A stretch of 64,000 nt of DNA from an uncultured Acetatifactor sp. (GTDB lineage: Bacteria; Bacillota; Clostridia; Lachnospirales; Lachnospiraceae): contig CAJTXE010000001.1 in the NCBI GenBank assembly GCA_910580225.1, positions 310,809 through 374,808 of the forward strand, read 5' to 3'. How positions within the stretch are numbered: the stretch's first letter is position 1; each line of letters starts with the position of its first letter. Position numbers and translations under genes: made by a program. Below the pieces are notes generated by a model. It saw nothing but the letters and a program-made list of their open reading frames with translations, ran no database searches and was not told the DNA's origin. Shown here one piece after another: positions 16,054-24,210 of this stretch.

Positions 16054-17529
16054 ATGGCAGGAATCGGCATTAAGTTAAATAATCTATTTGAGAAAAATAC
16101 CATAACAACGCATCTGGCAGGTTTTGCCTACAGTTCCATGTCTACAGTGACACCTATGCTGGTGGTGATTCTGAATATTCTGCTTATGGGCTATTTCCTG
16201 GGATTTAGCCGGTTGGGATTTGTGGAGCGGGAGCTTTTTTCCTGCACGGTGCTCTATATCTTTATATTTGCCCTTCTGACCGCGGCGCCGTTTAACTCTG
16301 TACTTTCGAAGTACATGTCCGATGTGATTTATGAGGAACGATATGAAGACATTCGTCCCTGCTTTTTCTTTGGGCTGTTCCTGAATATTTCCTTGAGCAG
16401 TCTGTTGGGCATTCCGTTCTGCCTGTGGGAACATTTTGTGGGGAAAGTAGATGTGTTCTATACTTTTACCGGATATTGCGGATATATCGGGCTGGTTATG
16501 GTGTTTTATTCCATGATTTACCTGTCTATTTCGAAGGATTATCAGAAGATTTCCCTCTTTTTCCTGATCGGGATGGTCTGGGCCTTTCTCTTTTCGCTGT
16601 TCCTGAGGTTTATCATGCACTGGGGCATCCGGGAGAGCATGCTGTTTGCCCTGATGACGGGATTTTTTCTGACTGCATTTCTTGAATTGGCAATTATTAA
16701 GCGTTATTTCGTCAAAAACAGCAACCGGTACAGTTCGATACTGCGTTATTTTCGAAAGTACTGGAAACTGGTGGTAGCGAATTTCTTCTATATATTGGGG
16801 CTCTATATACATAATTTTGTTTTCTGGAATACGGAGATGCGGCTGGTGGTGGTGAAGACTTTCGTATGCAACCAGCCTTATGATATGGCAACCTGTCTGG
16901 CCATGTTTACCAATATCTCTGCCACGATTATCTTTATCACAAGGGTGGAGATGCATTTTCATGATAAATACAAAGCTTATTCCGAGGCGGTCATCGGCGG
17001 CAAGGGAGCCGATATCGACAGTGCCAGGAAGGAGATGTTTCGTCAACTGTCTGCGGAGTTGATGAATCTGGTGCGGATTCAGTTTATTATTACGGCAGTG
17101 GTATACCTGATCGCAGTGGTGTATCTGCCGGAGTTTGGAATATCCACATTGACCATGCGGATTTATCCCTGTCTGGCAGCCGGATATTTTATTCTGTTTT
17201 TGATGTATTCGGAGATTATTTTTCTGCAGTATTTTGATGATCTCACCGGCGCCATGGCGACATCGCTGATTTTCTGTTCTGTGACCTTTCTGGGCAGTCT
17301 GGCGGCGACCCGCCTGCCGGAGGTCTGGTATGGGATCGGCGTAGTGATGGGGGCGTTCTGCGGGTGGACTTTTGCTTACTTTCGGATCCGTTTCATGGAA
17401 AAGCATCTGGATGCCCATATTTTCTGCAGGGGATCGCTCCTGAAGCCCGGCATGGGCACCAGACCGCCGGGACAGGTGTATACGAAGAACGAGAAGACGA
17501 CCGAGAATGGCGCCGTACAGCGATTATAA
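16054..17529 (+). CDS. pelG: PelG, polytopic Pel polysaccharide transporter
   Basis: A 491-residue integral membrane protein with about 12 hydrophobic segments, distantly related to MOP/Wzx flippases. Diagnostic stretches include MAGIGIKLNNLFEKNT at the N-terminus, followed by YSSMSTVTPML, and NSVLSKYMSDVIYEE after the second helix; these match the PelG family pattern. In Pel systems PelG moves the growing polymer across the cytoplasmic membrane together with PelF, PelD and PelE. The last 40 residues are hydrophilic and basic. AGAAAGGG precedes the ATG. The DUF2304 gene follows after 17 bases, so the operon continues. Confidence 0.92.
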   Translation: MAGIGIKLNNLFEKNTITTHLAGFAYSSMSTVTPMLVVILNILLMGYFLGFSRLGFVERELFSCTVLYIFIFALLTAAPFNSVLSKYMSDVIYEERYEDIRPCFFFGLFLNISLSSLLGIPFCLWEHFVGKVDVFYTFTGYCGYIGLVMVFYSMIYLSISKDYQKISLFFLIGMVWAFLFSLFLRFIMHWGIRESMLFALMTGFFLTAFLELAIIKRYFVKNSNRYSSILRYFRKYWKLVVANFFYILGLYIHNFVFWNTEMRLVVVKTFVCNQPYDMATCLAMFTNISATIIFITRVEMHFHDKYKAYSEAVIGGKGADIDSARKEMFRQLSAELMNLVRIQFIITAVVYLIAVVYLPEFGISTLTMRIYPCLAAGYFILFLMYSEIIFLQYFDDLTGAMATSLIFCSVTFLGSLAATRLPEVWYGIGVVMGAFCGWTFAYFRIRFMEKHLDAHIFCRGSLLKPGMGTRPPGQVYTKNEKTTENGAVQRL

Positions 17530-17546
17530 ATCAGGAGGAATTATTC

Positions 17547-17951
17547 ATGGACAACACTATCATCAGGATTGGATTCGTGGTTGGGGGGGTGATTCTGTTT
17601 GCATTCGGATTCTGGACGCATTCTTTTAAGAAGCTGGCAGTGAACTATGCTGTAATCTGGGGATTGCTGGGGATACTGCTGATTCTCATGGGAACCATTC
17701 CCATACTGTCAGAGTGGACGAGTATGCTGGCGCCGGGAACCAGTCTGGCATTTTTCTGCGTGGGTGCTTTGATCCTGTTTACAGAGGTACAGAACAGCCT
17801 GGTGATCTCACAGCTGAATATGAAGAACCGGGAGCTGGCCATGCAGGTATCGCTGCTGAACCAGGAGAGTGAGCGGATGATGGCCGAGCTGGAGGAAGTG
17901 ATCCGGGAACAAGAGGAGGCCTATGAGAAAAAAGATTCTGTTCGTGATTAA
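17547..17951 (+). CDS. DUF2304-type small membrane protein
   Basis: A 134-residue protein with three membrane helices (about residues 5-25, 32-52 and 62-84) and a C-terminal coiled coil (NRELAMQVSLLNQESERM, then AELEEVIREQEE). This matches DUF2304, whose members often sit beside dolichol-phosphate-mannose-synthase-like GT2 enzymes and may act as their membrane partners; such a GT2 lies at 19326. The start has AGGAGG at 17533-17538. It overlaps the next gene by 29 bases. Confidence 0.75.
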   Translation: MDNTIIRIGFVVGGVILFAFGFWTHSFKKLAVNYAVIWGLLGILLILMGTIPILSEWTSMLAPGTSLAFFCVGALILFTEVQNSLVISQLNMKNRELAMQVSLLNQESERMMAELEEVIREQEEAYEKKDSVRD

Positions 17952-19128
17952 TACCATGGGCCGGGCCGGTGCCGAGACTGCCCTGCTGGAGCTGTTGAAG
18001 GCGCTGGCCGGTCAGGACCTTGAACTCTCTCTTTATGTCATTCTGGGACAGGGGGAGATGATTGAAAAGCTGCCTTCGGGAGTGAGACTGCTGAACCGGA
18101 AATTCGACACCCGCTCCGTGCTGTCCCGGGAAGGAAAGCTGGGAATGGCCGGCACGGTGTGCAAGGCTTTTTTTCGAAACGGAAAATGGGTTAAAAAGAT
18201 TTGCTGTATCATAAAAATACATGCAGAAATGAGAAAGAAGGGGAAGCTGCAGACAGATAAGCTGCTGTGGAGGATGCTTTCCGACGGAAGTCCGCGCTTC
18301 GGGGAACATTTCGACCTGGCGGTGGCCTGGCTGGAAGGCGCTTCCGCTTATTATGTGGCGGATTATGTAAATGCGGCCAGAAAATGCGCCTTTATCCATA
18401 TCGATTATGAGAGCGCCGGCTATACCAGAGAGATGGACCAAAACTGCTGGGAGAATTTTGACAGGATATATATGGTTTCCGATGAGGTAAAGGAGCATTT
18501 TCTGACAGTGTATCCCCAGTACGGCGAAAAAGCTGAGATCTTTCACAACAGGGTGGATCAGGAGAGGATCCGCCGTATGGCCGGGGAAAAAGGAGGTTTT
18601 TCCGATGGATATGAGGGCTTGCGGCTGCTTACGGTGGGCAGACTGACTTATCAGAAGGCTTATGACGTCGCCATTGAGGCCATGAGGCTTCTGAAGGACA
18701 AAGGATGGAGAGTCAGATGGTATGTGCTGGGGGAGGGGGATCAGCGCAGAAGTCTGGAGAAGAAAATCCATGCGTTGGGACTGGAGGAGGATTTTGTGCT
18801 GTTAGGAGCCGTGGAAAATCCCTATCCTTATTATGCCCAGGCGGATCTGTATCTCCATGCCACCAGATTTGAGGGCAAAAGCATCGCCATTCAGGAAGCA
18901 CAGACCCTGGGCTGTGCCGTGATCGCTTCAGACTGCAACGGCAACCGGGAGCAGATTGAGGAAGGGGTGGACGGTATGCTCTGTGCCCTGACGCCGCAGG
19001 GAATCGCTGAGAGCGCCGCAATGCTGCTTTCGGACGGGGAGAGAAGAAAAGCGCTGGGAAGAGCAGCGGCGCGGAAAGATATGAATCAGGGGCGGGAACT
19101 GGAGGAATTTCTGAAGCTTCTGGAGTAG
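17923..19128 (+). CDS. GT4 family glycosyltransferase
   Basis: A 401-residue cytoplasmic glycosyltransferase with two Rossmann domains. Evidence: NTMGRAGAETALLELLKAL at the N-terminus, the acceptor-side HIDYESAGYT, then LLTVGRLTYQKAYDVAIEA, the donor-binding block, and the EX7E region FEGKSIAIQEAQTLGCAVI. The start is inside the upstream gene with AGAGGAGG at about 17912, so translation is probably coupled. The sugar transferred cannot be read. It is the last gene before the candidate structured leader, and no terminator is visible behind it. Confidence 0.88.
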   Translation: MRKKILFVINTMGRAGAETALLELLKALAGQDLELSLYVILGQGEMIEKLPSGVRLLNRKFDTRSVLSREGKLGMAGTVCKAFFRNGKWVKKICCIIKIHAEMRKKGKLQTDKLLWRMLSDGSPRFGEHFDLAVAWLEGASAYYVADYVNAARKCAFIHIDYESAGYTREMDQNCWENFDRIYMVSDEVKEHFLTVYPQYGEKAEIFHNRVDQERIRRMAGEKGGFSDGYEGLRLLTVGRLTYQKAYDVAIEAMRLLKDKGWRVRWYVLGEGDQRRSLEKKIHALGLEEDFVLLGAVENPYPYYAQADLYLHATRFEGKSIAIQEAQTLGCAVIASDCNGNREQIEEGVDGMLCALTPQGIAESAAMLLSDGERRKALGRAAARKDMNQGRELEEFLKLLE

Positions 19129-19188
19129 GGGACTGTCCGAAAATCCGTCCTGCATTAGTTAGATGAAACGAATCTGGTCTGTGCGGGA

Positions 19189-19216
19189 TTGTTTTAAAAA
19201 GACAATGCTTTATGAT
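19189..19216 (+). promoter_or_regulatory. Candidate promoter ahead of structured leader
   Basis: TTGTTT (19189-19194), 16-base spacer, TATGAT (19211-19216). Predicted transcription start is near 19223, nine bases before the inverted-repeat element. Confidence 0.5.
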
Positions 19217-19231
19217 AAAAAGAAAAGAAAG

Positions 19232-19310
19232 CATCTGTCAGGAGTCTGGGCCAGGCGGGATTCGCCTGCGGTGAATTCCGTACAGGAGCGAAGTGTGGTC
19301 CTGACAGATG
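19232..19310 (+). ncRNA. Candidate structured leader RNA (closing 12-bp stem)
   Basis: CATCTGTCAGGA (19232-19243) and TCCTGACAGATG (19299-19310) are perfect reverse complements and enclose 55 bases. Inside is a perfect hairpin CAGGCG-GGATT-CGCCTG (19252-19268) and a weaker TCC/GGA pairing, giving a multi-branch shape. The right arm is immediately followed by the GGGGAATGGGAA ribosome-binding region of the GT2 at 19326. I could not match it to a riboswitch class I know; it could be a cis-acting regulatory RNA or a chance repeat. Confidence 0.5.
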
Positions 19311-19325
19311 GGGAATGGGAATCCT

Positions 19326-20099
19326 ATGAAAGAATTATTGATTATCATACCGGCTTATAATGAGGGACAGAATATCCGGAGAGTGCTGACGGAGGTAGAA
19401 GAACTTGGGCTTTCTTCTGTGGCGGATATTCTGGTTATAAACGATGCATCCACGGACTCTACCAACTGGATTGTGAAGGAGATGCAATATCCCATGATAT
19501 CCCAGCTGTTCAATATGGGATACGGATGTGCACTGCAGACCGGATATAAATATGCGGTGAGACGGGGATATCAATATGTCATCCAGATGGACGGAGACGG
19601 ACAGCATGATGTCTGCAATATTCCCATGCTCTACAGGAAACTGAAGGAGGCGGATCCGGAGGGGTGTTGCCCGGACATTGTGCTGGGAGCCAGGTTCCGG
19701 AAGGACAGTTCGGATTTCCCTGTGTCCTGGCCGAAGAAAGTCGTATACTCTCTGTTTCGGGGCATGATCCGCCTGGTCACGGGTGCGAAGATTTCAGATC
19801 CCACTACCGGACTTCAGGGTCTGAGCAGGAAGGCATTCCTGTATTACTCCAAATACAATCATTTTGATGACAAGTATCCGGATGCCAATATGCTGGTCCT
19901 GATGCTGCTGGCCAAATTCAGGGTGGTGGAGATTCCTGCCGTGATGCATGCCAGAACGGCGGGAAAAAGCATGCATTCCGGCCTGAAGCCTTTCTGGTAT
20001 ATGCTTCGGGTGATCTACAGCACGATTATCATTATCTTCAGAGTGAAATTTCTGAAGATGGATGTGGAGGTGGGGTTAAGGAGTGTTGACAAGATTTAG
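19326..20099 (+). CDS. GT2 glycosyltransferase, dolichol-phosphate-mannose-synthase-like
   Basis: A 257-residue GT-A enzyme. IIIPAYNEGQNIRRVL is followed by VINDASTDST and the DXD-containing QMDGDGQHD, then LGARFRK and DPTTGLQGLSRKAF, all typical of the DPM-synthase/GtrB group that charges a polyprenyl phosphate carrier. A hydrophobic segment near the C-terminus (VIYSTIIIIFRVKF) may lie on the membrane. A DUF2304 gene, a frequent companion, lies 1.4 kb upstream. The ATG at 19326 directly follows the structured leader. The 3' end overlaps the next gene by 17 bases. Confidence 0.88.
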   Translation: MKELLIIIPAYNEGQNIRRVLTEVEELGLSSVADILVINDASTDSTNWIVKEMQYPMISQLFNMGYGCALQTGYKYAVRRGYQYVIQMDGDGQHDVCNIPMLYRKLKEADPEGCCPDIVLGARFRKDSSDFPVSWPKKVVYSLFRGMIRLVTGAKISDPTTGLQGLSRKAFLYYSKYNHFDDKYPDANMLVLMLLAKFRVVEIPAVMHARTAGKSMHSGLKPFWYMLRVIYSTIIIIFRVKFLKMDVEVGLRSVDKI

Positions 20100-21381
20100 G
20101 GGAAAAGAGAAATTCAGAAAAGCGGATTTTCAGGAAAGCAATGAGGACCTGAATCTTCCGTGCTGCGGCTGGTACCATGTCTATACGTTTATGGCAGCAC
20201 CTCCGGCAGACGGAAAACCTGTGGAAGAGGAAATCTGGCTGGACGAAGCCTGCAGGGAGGAGCAGCTGGCTCTGGTGCTGATTGATATCGGCGCATTCCA
20301 AAACAGTCCCCTTTCCCGGGAAGCATTGCTTCATATCGGACAAATCCTGGCATTTTTCCATCAAATCGGCAAAATGGTGATACTGCGCTTTGTTTATGAC
20401 CGGGAGGGCAGGGGCATGCAGAAGGAGCCTTTCGCCATTGCCATGGTGAAAAGACATATGGAGCAGGCAGGGGAGGCCATAAGGCCCTGGCTGGAAGACA
20501 TCCTGGTGATGCAGGGGATCTTTGTGGGAAACTGGGGAGAAATGCACGGATCAAAGTTTCTGGATGACGTATCTCTGTGGGAGTTGACAGATATGCTCTT
20601 GAGTGTGACAAAAGGGCGATGCTTTCTGGCGGTTCGTACGCCGGCTCAGTGGCGTAGGATTATGGCCAATCCGAAGGCAGGGCCGGAGCTGGAGAGGCGG
20701 CTGGCACTGTATAATGACGGCATATTCGGTTCGCCTACGGATCTGGGAACCTATGGTACCCAGTCCAGGGCAGAAGCGGGAGAAACAGGGAGCTGGAGTC
20801 CTGGAGAGGAGCTGGAATGGCAGAGCCGCTTTCTGGACGCAGTTCCCAACGGAGGCGAGATTCTCTCCTGCGAGCCTTTTCAGAGCTATGAACAGGCTGC
20901 GGTGCAGCTGGGAGATATGCATGTCAGCTATCTGAACAGGATCTATCATCCGGATCAGCTGGACTGCTGGAGAAAGGAAACGGTACAGGATCAGGGCTGC
21001 TGGCAGGGAGTGAGCGGATACGACTATATCGGCCGCCATCTGGGATATCGCTTTTGGGTGCGGGATGTGGCGGAAAAGAAGAGAAGAGAACTCCGGATCA
21101 CAGTGGTAAACTGCGGTTTCGGAAATCTGTGTGAAGAGGCGGATTGCTTTCTGGTGACAGACAATGGGACAGGAACGGAGAGCTGTAAAAGGCTGGATAC
21201 GGATGCCAGAGAATGGATGCGCGGGCAGGAGACCGTATTAACCATACAGCTCTCCCCGGAGGAAACAGGGCCGGGCAGCAGGGTTTATCTGATGCTGAAG
21301 CGCAGATCCGACGGCAGGATTCTGCGCTTTGCCAACCGGGATTCGGGGGAACGGGTTTTGCTGGGAGAATACAGGGTGTAA
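20083..21381 (+). CDS. DUF4832/DUF4874-type protein without signal sequence
   Basis: A 432-residue protein built like the DUF4874-DUF4832 pair, which I regard as TIM-barrel, glycoside-hydrolase-like. LILRF-type strands (ILRFVYDREG) precede QGIFVGNWGEMHGS, whose Glu is a candidate catalytic acid, and VSGYDYIGRHLGYRFWVRD marks the DUF4832 part. The C-terminal 110 residues look like a beta-sandwich. Unlike its neighbour at 21402-22862 it has no membrane helix or signal peptide, so it is either cytoplasmic or N-terminally shortened. The GTG at 20083 is inside the preceding GT2 gene, with GGAGG about 12 bases upstream. Family assignment is from memory of motifs, not a search. Confidence 0.7.
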   Translation: MLTRFRGKEKFRKADFQESNEDLNLPCCGWYHVYTFMAAPPADGKPVEEEIWLDEACREEQLALVLIDIGAFQNSPLSREALLHIGQILAFFHQIGKMVILRFVYDREGRGMQKEPFAIAMVKRHMEQAGEAIRPWLEDILVMQGIFVGNWGEMHGSKFLDDVSLWELTDMLLSVTKGRCFLAVRTPAQWRRIMANPKAGPELERRLALYNDGIFGSPTDLGTYGTQSRAEAGETGSWSPGEELEWQSRFLDAVPNGGEILSCEPFQSYEQAAVQLGDMHVSYLNRIYHPDQLDCWRKETVQDQGCWQGVSGYDYIGRHLGYRFWVRDVAEKKRRELRITVVNCGFGNLCEEADCFLVTDNGTGTESCKRLDTDAREWMRGQETVLTIQLSPEETGPGSRVYLMLKRRSDGRILRFANRDSGERVLLGEYRV

Positions 21382-21401
21382 TACCTGGCCGGATGCGGCG
21401 C

Positions 21402-22862
21402 TTAACGGGCGCTTTGATCGGAAGAAGCTGTCAGGCGCTGTCCCACATGGCGAAGCAGGTCCCTGCCAACGGACAGGGAACCCAGAAGGCAGCCGTTTTC
21501 TTCGTCAGCGCCTTCGTTGGCCAGGAGAACCGGAGCGCCGGAGGCAGGATCCCAAAGACGCAGGAAGACCTGATAAGTTCCGGAGGCCAGCTTCCCGACG
21601 GGAATGGATACCTCCAGGCGGGTTTCGGCATCTGTATCCCAGAGCCGGGTGTCTGTGGGAATCGGAATCAGGGATTCCCTGCCGGAGGCAGATACCAGAA
21701 CCAGACAGACATCAAAGGACCGGCAGCTGTTGGAAAAACCGGTATTTTCCAGAAGAACAGACAGAGATGCAGTGTCGTTCCAGGGAGAGGAAACGTTGAA
21801 ATCCGAGGAGCGAACACAGTAACGGTAGCCCAGATGCCGGGAAATATAGTCATAGCCATTCATACCGTTAAAGGCATCGCTGCCCTGCCAGACAGACATT
21901 TTCCATTTGGAAAATACGGTTTCATCGTAGGTGCTGTTCAGGTAGGAGACATGGGAGCAGGCCAGGTCCTGTACGGCATTTAAAAAATCATTATACGGAT
22001 TATCGATAACCACTTCTCCTCCGTTTGGCACGTAGCGGCACAGCTCTGCCTGAAAAAGGAGTTCCGACTGCCGGAGACGTTTGCCGAAATCAGAGGGAGC
22101 AAAGGAGGCGTCCGCGGCGGCGTAAGTGCCAAGATCCGTTTCCGAGCCAAGCATTCCGTCGTTGAAGAGACCCAGTCTGGCGGCCACAGAGCCGTCGAAG
22201 GCAGCCTCCGGGGACAGCGGCTGGGAGGACCCGGCGATGGTGCGCCACTGTTCCGGCGTCCGCACGGACAGGAAAATACGGGGATCCGTGACGGATGCCA
22301 GGTGCTCTGCCAGAGTGAGCATGTCCTCCCCGGCCATATAGCGGGAGCCGTGCATTTCCCCCCAGTTTCCTACAAAGATGCCTTGGAGGAGATAGACGCA
22401 GTCTGCGTAGGCGTTTATAATCTCAGCGGTCTGGGACATGTGAGTAAGGACCAGTGTAAGGGTTTCAGGTTCTGACTCCTGTGCGTTTCCGTCCCAATCA
22501 TAGAGAAAACGCAGGATCAGCTGTCGTCCGGCGGACTGCCAGGCCTTCAGAATGGCATCCAGCTGTCTCAGGCCGGCATCGCTGACAGGAGTATCTGCAT
22601 AGTTGCGGAGATTGATCTGCAGCAGAACAAGGCCCGGGCCGGAATTTTCCGGAATCCGGGAGGAATCAAAGGCTTCCCCATCTGTGAGGGAATAGCCATA
22701 TATCTGATACCAGCCGGCATATGGATTGTTCAGCGCCTGGACAGACTCCCGGCAGGAAGCGGCTGTGTATTCAGGAAAACATGTATTCTGATATAGAAAA
22801 AGGATGCCCAAAGTAAGGCAGGCGGTCAGGAGCAAAAGGAGTATTTTTTTCAATGGTTTCAT
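21402..22862 (-). CDS. DUF4832/DUF4874-type exported protein, convergent paralogue
   Basis: A 486-residue protein with a signal peptide or anchor at residues 5-25 (KILLLLLTACLTLGILFLY). It then follows the same plan as the 20083 gene: NNPYAGWYQIYGY, LILRFLYDWDG, LLQGIFVGNWGEMHGSRY, YVPNGGEV and GYDYISRHLGYRYCVRS. The two are paralogues facing each other with 20 bases between stops. An extracytoplasmic glycan-hydrolase-like role on the exported polymer is an inference; activity is unproven. The ATG is at 22862. The gene interrupts the plus-strand run, so it has its own transcription. Confidence 0.72.
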   Translation of the reverse strand: MKPLKKILLLLLTACLTLGILFLYQNTCFPEYTAASCRESVQALNNPYAGWYQIYGYSLTDGEAFDSSRIPENSGPGLVLLQINLRNYADTPVSDAGLRQLDAILKAWQSAGRQLILRFLYDWDGNAQESEPETLTLVLTHMSQTAEIINAYADCVYLLQGIFVGNWGEMHGSRYMAGEDMLTLAEHLASVTDPRIFLSVRTPEQWRTIAGSSQPLSPEAAFDGSVAARLGLFNDGMLGSETDLGTYAAADASFAPSDFGKRLRQSELLFQAELCRYVPNGGEVVIDNPYNDFLNAVQDLACSHVSYLNSTYDETVFSKWKMSVWQGSDAFNGMNGYDYISRHLGYRYCVRSSDFNVSSPWNDTASLSVLLENTGFSNSCRSFDVCLVLVSASGRESLIPIPTDTRLWDTDAETRLEVSIPVGKLASGTYQVFLRLWDPASGAPVLLANEGADEENGCLLGSLSVGRDLLRHVGQRLTASSDQSAR

Positions 22863-23030
22863 AATGTAAGCCCAATCTCAGCAATCGTTTTTTGACTTGA
22901 GTATTTTAGCACAGAAGGACGGAAAAAGCCATAAGAAAAGTGGAATGAGAGAAAGGGATATGTCCCGCAGTGAAGCGTACAGATGGCGGGATCGAAGTTT
23001 CAAACACGCTCTGGAAAAGAGGAAGACGGT

Positions 23031-24209
23031 ATGAAGAAAATATCTGTAATCATTCCCCTGTATAATGCGGAAGCCTATATCGGGCAGTGTCTTCGGTCCG
23101 TGACCGGCCAGACCTGTGATGATCTGGAGATTCTGGTGATTGATGACGGTTCTAAGGACCGAGGTGCCCTGATCTGCAGGGAACTGGCGGCAGAGGACAG
23201 CCGGATCCGGGTTCTGCACCAGGAAAACCGGGGAGTCTCCGCCGCCAGAAACCGAGGCCTGGAGGAGGCATCCGGTAGGTATGTGTTCTTTCTGGACAGT
23301 GATGATGTTATTCATCCGGGCCTGCTGGGGAAGCTGGCGGAGCAGGCGGAAAGGAAGGGGGCTCAGCTGGCATTCTGCAGATACAGAAGATGGAACGGCA
23401 GCCGGGAGGAGATGTGGGAACCGCTCCGGGGAACCGGCGGAGGGCAGATGCAGGGGAATTTGGGCACCGGGGAACAGCGGCAGGCAGGAGCAGTCAGGAA
23501 GAGAGCGGGAAAGGCAGAGCTGCCGGAAGCTGCCGGAGAGGACAGAGAGCTTTCAGAAGAATCTGCGGAGATACAAACACTGCCGGAAGACCCGGACCGG
23601 GACAGCAGGAGTGTCTGGTTGGAGGCGGACGAGAAAACCACACAGGACTGGTTTCATATAACGTATACCGACACACTCTCGGGAATCGGCGGCAAACTGA
23701 TTTTGCGGGAGGCAGTGGGCGGGCTGCGGTTTGACAGCGGGCTTACAAACGGGGAGGATACTTTCTTTCTGTATCAGCTGAGTAGGAAGGGGGTACATAG
23801 CGTATTCTGCCTGGAAGAATGGTATTATTACAGGATACACTCCCAAAGTGTCACCGGCTCTCCGGGGCTCCTTACGGGGAAACGGTATTTTGAGAGCGCC
23901 CGCAGAATCCGGGACGGGGAGTATGAACGGGGATATGAGGCATATGCGGTGAAATGGGAGATCCTGGCTGCGGATCAGATGCGGAGGAGTTATGCGGCGC
24001 AGAGAAAGAGATTGTGCAGACAGGAAAGAGCGGCAGAACAGGAAATACGGAGATTACGGCAAATTGCCGCGGCGGAGAGGAAGCATCCGCTGTTTGGACG
24101 GATTTGTTTCAGCGACAGAGTACTCTTTATCTGCTGCTTTACCTGTTTTCCGTTCTATGTCTTCCTGAACGGAGCGGCAGTGAGACTGACGAAAGGGAGG
24201 AGCCGGTGA
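23031..24209 (+). CDS. GT2 family glycosyltransferase with internal insert
   Basis: A 392-residue GT-A enzyme. VIIPLYNAEAYIGQCLRSV, VIDDGSKDRG, NRGVSAARNRGLEEASG and the DXD block FFLDSDDVIH are all intact. After about residue 130 an insert of some 70 residues, rich in Gly, Glu, Gln and Arg (about 23,425-23,640), breaks the catalytic domain before the conserved NGEDTFF region, which is unusual. Start at ATG 23031 with GAGGAAG upstream. It ends one base before the pyruvyl-transferase gene and is likely co-transcribed with it. Acceptor and donor sugars are unknown. Confidence 0.85.
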   Translation: MKKISVIIPLYNAEAYIGQCLRSVTGQTCDDLEILVIDDGSKDRGALICRELAAEDSRIRVLHQENRGVSAARNRGLEEASGRYVFFLDSDDVIHPGLLGKLAEQAERKGAQLAFCRYRRWNGSREEMWEPLRGTGGGQMQGNLGTGEQRQAGAVRKRAGKAELPEAAGEDRELSEESAEIQTLPEDPDRDSRSVWLEADEKTTQDWFHITYTDTLSGIGGKLILREAVGGLRFDSGLTNGEDTFFLYQLSRKGVHSVFCLEEWYYYRIHSQSVTGSPGLLTGKRYFESARRIRDGEYERGYEAYAVKWEILAADQMRRSYAAQRKRLCRQERAAEQEIRRLRQIAAAERKHPLFGRICFSDRVLFICCFTCFPFYVFLNGAAVRLTKGRSR

Positions 24210-24210
24210 A

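Noticed and set aside
16084..17418. A 444-codon minus-strand open frame
   Set aside because: It mirrors pelG, a clear membrane protein gene; the predicted product is His/Gln/Lys-rich without any fold signature.
21213..21983. A 256-codon plus-strand open frame
   Set aside because: It overlaps both DUF4832-type genes and is Gly/Gln-rich noise.
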